Under the pieces are notes generated by a model. It did not search any database. It saw only the letters and a program-made list of their open reading frames with translations, and was not told the origin of the DNA. Shown piece by piece: positions 7,540 through 11,580 of a stretch of DNA of 11,580 bases. The position numbers were made by a program, and so were the translations under genes. The number at the start of each line of letters is the position of its first letter. Position 1 is the stretch's first letter. Origin of the DNA: Candidatus Accumulibacter sp. UBA704 (GTDB lineage Bacteria; Pseudomonadota; Gammaproteobacteria; Burkholderiales; Rhodocyclaceae); assembly GCA_002304785.1 (NCBI GenBank), contig DBMG01000078.1, forward strand, positions 841-12,420, written 5' to 3'.

Positions 7540-7561
7540 TGCTGGAAAGCCAGCACTTTTT
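7540..7561 (+). terminator. Terminator-like hairpin facing the plus direction, in the dctM to dehydrogenase gap
   Basis: TGCTGG (7540-7545) and CCAGCA (7550-7555) form a perfect 6-bp stem with a 4-nt loop, followed on the plus strand by C and five T. It therefore reads as an intrinsic terminator for transcription opposite to the operon. On the coding (minus) strand the stem is followed by AAACG, so it should not stop the operon but could act as an RNA-stability element. Confidence 0.35.
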
Positions 7562-7628
7562 GACGAGTCGGGAGAAAGCGGTCAGGCGACGAACCACGGT
7601 CGGCTGCCACTCCTCCACGGAAAAATGC

Positions 7629-8945
7629 TTACATCGGTGTCGCCGGAACGAGCTTGGGCACCAGGAGACGCGGGAGCCAGAGCGCCACGTCCGGCAGGAA
7701 GGCAATCAGGAGAATCACGCTGAACAACAGCCCGAACATCGGAATGAGCGGCTTGAGCGCATCTTCCAGCTTGCATTTGCCGATCGCACAACTGATCAGG
7801 GTGCACAACCCGTACGGCGGCGTCAGCAGGCCCAGCGCCATCGTGCAGCACACGACCAGACCGATATGCAACGGGTTGAAATGGCCGATTTCAGCCAGTT
7901 TCTGCGTGATCGGCAGCAGGATGATGATCGCCGGTACGCCGTCCATGAACGTTCCGATGACCAGAAACGACAGAATGATAAACAGCATGATGAGGTGCGG
8001 GTTCGTCGTTACCGAGATCACCGCCTCACCGACATAGTCGGGAACGTTGTAGTAGGCCAGCAGATACCCATAGGCTCCAGCGGTCGCCAGGCAGAACAGC
8101 GGAATCGCCGCCCCCATCGCCGTCTGTTGCAGCATGTGCGGCAGGTCGCGCAGCTTGACCGTCTTGTACAGGAACATGGTAATCGCCAGCGTATAGATCA
8201 CCGTAACCAGCGACGCTTCCGTCGGGGTGAACAGCCCACCCACCATGCCTCCGATCAGGAGAACCGGGACACCGATCGGCCAGATGCCTTTTTTCAGCGC
8301 GGCAATGATTTCCTCCTTCGAGGCCATTGTTTCCATCTCGCGCGGATAGTCGTATTTCTTCGACCAGATGAACGCGATCAGCATCAGACTGATGCCGAAC
8401 AGCACTCCCGGTAAAACCCCGCCGATGAACATGGCGCTGACGGAAACGTTGCCGAACGAACCGTAGATGATCATGAAGATGCTTGGCGGGATGATGATGC
8501 CGATCACCGACGAACAGGCCACGAGCGCCACGGAAAATGCCTTCCCGTAGCCGCGCTTGATCAGATTGGGAATGAACACGGAACCGATGGCGGCGGCCTC
8601 GGCTGCCGAGCTTCCCGTGGTTCCGGCAAAGACCATCGCCACGATCACCGTGAAATAGGCCAACGCCCCGCGAACCCAGCCGATCAGACACATGCACAGA
8701 CGGATCAGGTACTCGGAAACCTCCCCCTTGTTCATCAGGTCACCGGCCAAGAAAAAGATCGGGATAGCCAGCACCGGAAAGGAATCAACCCCCTTGAGAA
8801 TCTGCTGGATGGCCAGCACCGGCGTGACGTCGCTGGCCAGTGCCATGGACAGGAACGTCGACATGAACAGCGAAAAGGCCAGCGGCACCCCCATCAGCAT
8901 CAGCACCAGGAAGCTGCCAAACAGCCAGAATAGAAATAGTTCCAC
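7629..8945 (-). CDS. dctM: TRAP transporter large permease subunit DctM
   Basis: A 438-aa inner-membrane protein, the large (transport-channel) subunit of a tripartite ATP-independent periplasmic transporter that uses an ion gradient to import mostly carboxylated substrates. It is strongly hydrophobic throughout, consistent with the usual 11-12 membrane segments. It carries FAGTTGSSAAEAAAIG (106-121) and IPPS (152-155), typical of the family, and its length is normal (about 430 aa). The start is GTG at 8945 with GGGGGA six nucleotides upstream, giving MELFLFWLFG. It follows dctQ after 58 nt and is followed by the GarR-like dehydrogenase after 109 nt. The permease does not reveal the substrate. 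Confidence 0.95.
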   Translation of the reverse strand: MELFLFWLFGSFLVLMLMGVPLAFSLFMSTFLSMALASDVTPVLAIQQILKGVDSFPVLAIPIFFLAGDLMNKGEVSEYLIRLCMCLIGWVRGALAYFTVIVAMVFAGTTGSSAAEAAAIGSVFIPNLIKRGYGKAFSVALVACSSVIGIIIPPSIFMIIYGSFGNVSVSAMFIGGVLPGVLFGISLMLIAFIWSKKYDYPREMETMASKEEIIAALKKGIWPIGVPVLLIGGMVGGLFTPTEASLVTVIYTLAITMFLYKTVKLRDLPHMLQQTAMGAAIPLFCLATAGAYGYLLAYYNVPDYVGEAVISVTTNPHLIMLFIILSFLVIGTFMDGVPAIIILLPITQKLAEIGHFNPLHIGLVVCCTMALGLLTPPYGLCTLISCAIGKCKLEDALKPLIPMFGLLFSVILLIAFLPDVALWLPRLLVPKLVPATPM

Positions 8946-9003
8946 AACACGTCCCCCACAAATTTTTTAACCAGTCCGACACGCTCGAGATCGGCGTACG
9001 CTT

Positions 9004-9528
9004 TTAATAGACCTCGCCGTCATCCGCCGAATAGGCGTGCGGATCCTTGCTGAAATCGCCGTAGATCATGTTCTGGAAAGAGAAGACGATCATCAGGAGA
9101 CCGCTGAATGGAACAATTCCGAAAACCCAGGCCATCGGTGTCAGGAAAGTAGGCGACACCCGATTCATGCCATACATGCGCGTAAACTCGATGCCGTAAT
9201 ACACGAGGAAGATCGCGCAGATCATGATGATTCCGTTGATGACAAAGCGCTGATAGAGATCGCGCGCCCGCCCATGCAGCTTGTCGGAGACCATGGTCAT
9301 GCCGAAATGCACCGAGTTTTTCACGCCCAGCGCCGCGCCGATCATCACCAGATAGATGAAGGTGTAGCGGGCAATTTCTTCCGTCCATGTCGCCGGAACC
9401 TTGAGTACGAAGCGTGTGAACACCTGCCAGAAGAGCGACAGCATCATCGCCGTCACCAGAACAATCATCATTTTTTCAAGAAGCTTGGCGAACCTGTTGA
9501 TCACCGCATTCACAAGATTTGAGGACAA
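9004..9528 (-). CDS. dctQ: TRAP transporter small permease subunit DctQ
   Basis: A 174-aa small membrane subunit of the TRAP transporter, which pairs with DctM in the inner membrane. Hydrophobic segments lie at about 20-40, 55-70, 97-115 and 132-155, matching the four-helix DctQ pattern. WTEEIARY (48-55) is the usual conserved stretch after the first helix. I chose the TTG at 9528 because GGGAGG sits seven nucleotides upstream and the protein then begins shortly before the first helix. An ATG at 9585 in the same frame would add 19 arginine- and glycine-rich residues that derive from the hairpin region and look non-coding. The gene lies 59 nt after dctP and 58 nt before dctM. Confidence 0.9.
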   Translation of the reverse strand: MSSNLVNAVINRFAKLLEKMMIVLVTAMMLSLFWQVFTRFVLKVPATWTEEIARYTFIYLVMIGAALGVKNSVHFGMTMVSDKLHGRARDLYQRFVINGIIMICAIFLVYYGIEFTRMYGMNRVSPTFLTPMAWVFGIVPFSGLLMIVFSFQNMIYGDFSKDPHAYSADDGEVY

Positions 9529-9544
9529 AGCATTACCTCCCAGT

Positions 9545-9575
9545 AAAACTCGGGAGCGGCCGCAACGCCGCCCCC
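9545..9575 (-). terminator. Strong hairpin between dctP and dctQ, possible partial terminator
   Basis: On the minus strand GGGGGCGGC (9575-9567) pairs with GCCGCTCCC (9560-9552), nine pairs with one G-T wobble, around a 6-nt loop. GAG-TTTT follows, with the T-run at 9548-9545. It begins 12 nt after the dctP stop and ends just before the dctQ Shine-Dalgarno. The short U-tract suggests partial termination or protection of the upstream dctP message, which would give more binding protein than permease. Confidence 0.6.
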
Positions 9576-9587
9576 TTGCCGGCAAAC

Positions 9588-10595
9588 TTAGAACTTCTTG
9601 CCCATTTCACGAATCATCGCCAGCTCTTTTTCCATCCCGATTCTCTTTGCATTTGCTTCGAGCACCGGCTGCATCAGTGCAATGGCCTTGTCCTTGTCCG
9701 TTTTGGTCATTTCAAAAATCTGGACGCCGTTTTTCTTAAGCGTTTCTTCGCTTTCCTTGTCCATGGCGATTGCCATCTTGACCTGCGCCTTGGCAGTGTC
9801 TTTGCCGGCCTGGATGACGATTTCGCGCAGGTCCGCCGGCACCTTGGCCACGGCCTTGGCGCTCATGAAGAACGGCAGCGCTAGATAGCTGTGCTCGGTG
9901 CGCAGGACGAATTTGCAGCTTTCCCAGAACTTCATTCCGAGCAGCGAGGTCATGGTGTTTTCCGCGCCGTCCACAACGCCGACCTGCAAGGCGGAGTAAA
10001 GCTCGGTGTAAGCCAGCGGCGTCGGGTTGGTGCCAAAGGCCTTCCATGCCGCCAGTTCGTTAGGACCGGTCATCGTGCGCAGCTTGTAGCCCTTGAGGTC
10101 ATCCAGCGCCTTGACCGGCTTGTTGGTGAATACGTTGCGCGCGCCATCGGTGAACAGCCCGAGATAAATGTCGCCGCGCCGTTCTTTGACCTTCTTGGCA
10201 ATGGTCGCGTCAACCTCGCTGTTCAGCACCGCGTCGTAATGTGCCCAGCTCTTGAACGTGTAGGGCGGGCTGTACAGATCCATTTCCGGGACGAAGTTCG
10301 CGTATTTCGCGGCTGCCGCCATCATCACGTCCACCGTGCCCATCTGCATGCCTTCGGCCATCTGCTCCTCATCACCGAGAACGGCGTCGCTGTACAGTTG
10401 CACCCGCACACGGCCCTTGGTCCGCTCTTCCACCATGCGCTTGTAGATCTCGAGACCGCGATAGTGGCCGCTATTCTTCGGATTGTTGGTAACGGCCTTG
10501 AGCGTCACTTCGGCCTTTTCCTGCGCCACTGCCGGCGAACCGATCGCAAATACGCTCGCGAGCATCCCTAGTGCAAATATCCCTCTGAATCTCAT
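9588..10595 (-). CDS. dctP: TRAP transporter periplasmic substrate-binding protein DctP
   Basis: A 335-aa exported solute receptor that binds the substrate in the periplasm and hands it to DctQM. Residues 1-24 form a Sec signal peptide (positive N-terminus, hydrophobic core, SPAVA before the likely cut). Family landmarks are GDEEQMAEGMQMGTVD (74-89), the R153 region (GARNVFTNKP), R173 in KLRTMTGPNE, which corresponds to the arginine that usually salt-bridges the substrate carboxylate, and VVDGAEN (207-213). The start is ATG at 10595, as AGGAGG lies six nucleotides upstream and it gives a proper signal peptide; the frame is open 18 codons further without a comparable ribosome site. It is the first gene of the operon and is divergent from a paralogous dctP at 11014. 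The conserved arginine supports a carboxylate substrate such as a sugar acid; its identity is unknown. Confidence 0.95.
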   Translation of the reverse strand: MRFRGIFALGMLASVFAIGSPAVAQEKAEVTLKAVTNNPKNSGHYRGLEIYKRMVEERTKGRVRVQLYSDAVLGDEEQMAEGMQMGTVDVMMAAAAKYANFVPEMDLYSPPYTFKSWAHYDAVLNSEVDATIAKKVKERRGDIYLGLFTDGARNVFTNKPVKALDDLKGYKLRTMTGPNELAAWKAFGTNPTPLAYTELYSALQVGVVDGAENTMTSLLGMKFWESCKFVLRTEHSYLALPFFMSAKAVAKVPADLREIVIQAGKDTAKAQVKMAIAMDKESEETLKKNGVQIFEMTKTDKDKAIALMQPVLEANAKRIGMEKELAMIREMGKKF

Positions 10596-10668
10596 GTTCA
10601 TCCTCCTGGTTATCGTTGAAAACATCAGATGCCTTGGTCTATCCGGCATCGACGGTCACAATCTTTTT

Positions 10669-10683
10669 GCATGATTGGCATGC
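10669..10683. promoter_or_regulatory. Inverted repeat upstream of dctP, candidate operator
   Basis: GCATG-N5-CATGC is a perfect inverted repeat centred about 80 nt upstream of the leftward dctP start. Its position fits a regulator site near that promoter. No matching regulator is encoded in the window. Confidence 0.3.
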
Positions 10684-10735
10684 TCCTTGATCGTGTTGCG
10701 GGGGCTATCTAACAGCGATTTTTTGGCTTTAGGAA

Positions 10736-10823
10736 GGTGGAAATTTCATCCACCCAAACGGTTGATATTTACTCCACCACAAAGGTGGATAATCGATCCT
10801 CCTCCTGGGTGGAGGAAACCTCC
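10736..10823. promoter_or_regulatory. Array of five GGTGGA half-sites, candidate operator cluster
   Basis: The hexamer GGTGGA occurs at 10736-10741 (+), 10749-10754 (-), 10773-10778 (-), 10784-10789 (+) and 10808-10813 (+). The first two make GGTGGA-N7-TCCACC and the next two TCCACC-N5-GGTGGA. Same-orientation copies are 24 or 48 bp apart. The copies on the minus strand at 10754 and on the plus strand at 10808 share the longer form GGGTGGA(T/G)GAAA. GGAGG-AAA-CCTCC (10811-10823) adds a small hairpin at the right end. The array lies between the two divergent dctP genes, a usual place for a shared operator. Confidence 0.55.
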
Positions 10824-10849
10824 CACTAGGAAACGGGCGGGAAACTCGC

Positions 10850-10855
10850 TATAAG
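10850..10855 (+). promoter_or_regulatory. Possible -10 element for the rightward dctP gene
   Basis: TATAAG matches the sigma-70 -10 consensus at five of six positions and lies just right of the GGTGGA array, about 160 nt before the ATG at 11014. The -35 position (about 10827-10832) is a poor match, so the promoter, if real, would need an activator. Confidence 0.25.
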
Positions 10856-11013
10856 CATCCCCACGCCATTGTCGATCGCACCGGATCACGACGTTGCGTG
10901 GCTGATCACCCTGAACGACTGCACTTCCGGTTGTTGTTTTGCTACCTTGTGGCCTTTGGTTATGCCTGTAGTCAAATAGTTGAAACGCCCGAATCACCCG
11001 AATTACCGCATTC

Positions 11014-11580
11014 ATGAAACTCATCGTCCCCACGTGCATCGCCGTTCTATTTCTGGCCATAGCCGGATTTGCCTTGTTCCCGATTTGCGGGGCAAACGCA
11101 GAACCGAAACCAATCGTGTTGAGAGCAGTGACGAACAATCCGAAGATCAGCGGCATGTACCAGGGCATGGTGCTCTTCAAGAAGATGGTGGAAGAGCGGA
11201 GCGGCGGGCGGATCAGGGTCGAAATACTCGTCGATGGCGTTCTGGGAGACGAGGAGCAACTGGCAGTGGGAATGCAACAGGGGATCGTCGACTTCACCGT
11301 ACATTCTTCGGCCAAGTACGCCAATTTCGTACCCGAGATGGACATCTACAGCGCCCCCTACACCTTCAAGAACTGGGGTCACATGAAGGCCGTGATCAGC
11401 AGCGAGGTCAACGACACGCTGGTCAAGACGGTGATGGAAAGGCGGGGTGATCATTTTGTCGGCGTGTACACCGAAGGACTGCGCAATGTCTTCACCCGCA
11501 AGGAGATCCGGCGCCTGGACGAATTGCGCGGGCTCAGGATCCGGACCATGACCGGCCCCAGCGAGCTGAATGCGTGGCGC
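11014..11580 (+). CDS. Second TRAP substrate-binding protein (DctP paralogue), 3' end outside the window
   Basis: The first 189 residues of a periplasmic TRAP solute receptor, open to the right edge. Residues 1-29 form a signal peptide (CGANA before the likely cut). The rest aligns without gaps to the leftward DctP at about 60% identity by eye, including LGDEEQLAVGMQQGIVD (77-93), AKYANFVPEMD (100-110), the LRNVFT stretch (156-161) and IRTMTGP with the expected substrate-carboxylate arginine R177. The only in-frame start is ATG at 11014, since a stop lies at 10981; no clear Shine-Dalgarno precedes it. The gene may head a second TRAP operon, or be an extra receptor feeding the same permease. 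The two receptors probably bind related carboxylates. Confidence 0.92.
   Translation, partial: MKLIVPTCIAVLFLAIAGFALFPICGANAEPKPIVLRAVTNNPKISGMYQGMVLFKKMVEERSGGRIRVEILVDGVLGDEEQLAVGMQQGIVDFTVHSSAKYANFVPEMDIYSAPYTFKNWGHMKAVISSEVNDTLVKTVMERRGDHFVGVYTEGLRNVFTRKEIRRLDELRGLRIRTMTGPSELNAWR

Larger units (their letters stand above)
10596..11013. promoter_or_regulatory. Divergent intergenic region between two dctP genes
   Basis: A 418-nt non-coding stretch that must hold the promoters for both dctP genes. It contains an inverted repeat at 10669-10683, the GGTGGA array at 10736-10823, a possible -10 (TATAAG, 10850-10855) for the rightward gene, and an imperfect dyad GATCA-N14-TGATC at 10884-10907. 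Just before the rightward start are two near-identical 9-mers (10990-10998 and 10999-11007). No convincing -35/-10 pair was found for the leftward operon. No RNA gene or credible small ORF was seen. Confidence 0.75.

Noticed and set aside
7464..8414. Plus-strand open frame of 316 codons opposite the dehydrogenase start and dctM
   Set aside because: The composition (R, Q, D, H rich) is typical of an antisense frame in GC-rich DNA, and it spans two genes and the intergenic hairpin.
9529..9585. ATG at 9585 as the start of dctQ
   Set aside because: It would encode an arginine-rich stretch derived from the intergenic hairpin; the TTG at 9528 has a better ribosome site and gives the usual N-terminus.
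10676..10690. Possible sigma-54 promoter, TGGCATG-N4-TTGA, facing right
   Set aside because: The -24 GG is present but the -12 GC is replaced by GA, and it lies over 300 nt from the rightward start; it also coincides with the inverted repeat at 10669-10683.
10596..11013. CRISPR array or mobile-element end in the repeat-bearing intergenic region
   Set aside because: The repeats are only 6-12 bp, in mixed orientation, without uniform spacers, target-site duplications or a transposase.
10746..11345. Minus-strand open frame of 199 codons across the intergenic region
   Set aside because: It overlaps the clearly coding signal peptide and N-domain of the rightward dctP and has no family resemblance.

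Overview
The window is about 11.6 kb of moderately GC-rich proteobacterial DNA. Protein style (Kup, a TRAP-type DctPQM transporter, a GarR-type dehydrogenase, an Hyi-type isomerase) suggests a betaproteobacterium or a close relative; this is an inference, as no rRNA or other marker gene is present.

Layout. Positions 1-10595 are coded almost entirely on the minus strand. Read in the direction of transcription (right to left) the order is: dctP (TRAP substrate-binding protein), dctQ and dctM (TRAP permease subunits), a GarR/3-hydroxyisobutyrate-dehydrogenase-family reductase, an NAD-dependent epimerase/dehydratase-type SDR, an Asp/Glu-racemase-family protein, a short L-fucose-isomerase-like protein, an RpiB/LacAB-type isomerase, a hydroxypyruvate/2-oxo-tetronate-isomerase-type protein (hyi/otnI), then kup (potassium uptake) after a 125-nt gap with hairpins. 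At the extreme left edge a strong Shine-Dalgarno followed by TTG marks the probable start of another minus-strand gene. A 418-nt intergenic region (10596-11013) separates dctP from a divergent plus-strand gene at 11014. That gene encodes a second TRAP substrate-binding protein, about 60% identical to the first by eye, and it runs off the right edge.

How the genes fit together. From dctP to hyi the spacing is tight (one ATGA overlap, gaps of 7-109 nt), so this looks like one catabolic operon: a TRAP system imports a carboxylated substrate, and three isomerase-type enzymes plus two NAD(P)-dependent oxidoreductases convert it. The SDR, GarR/LtnD-type and Hyi/OtnI-type families recall acid-sugar (tetronate) catabolism. 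However, no kinase, aldolase or decarboxylase is present, and the isomerase set (FucI-like plus RpiB-like plus Hyi-like) does not match a pathway I can name. The RpiB-like protein lacks one of the two C-terminal arginines associated with phosphate binding, and the racemase-like protein keeps only one of the two usual cysteines, so annotations copied from the families could mislead. The substrate is unknown.

Regulation. No regulator gene lies in the window. The divergent region carries five copies of GGTGGA in both orientations within 78 bp, spaced in multiples of 24 bp, which is a good candidate operator array. A strong hairpin between dctP and dctQ probably sets a high ratio of binding protein to permease.
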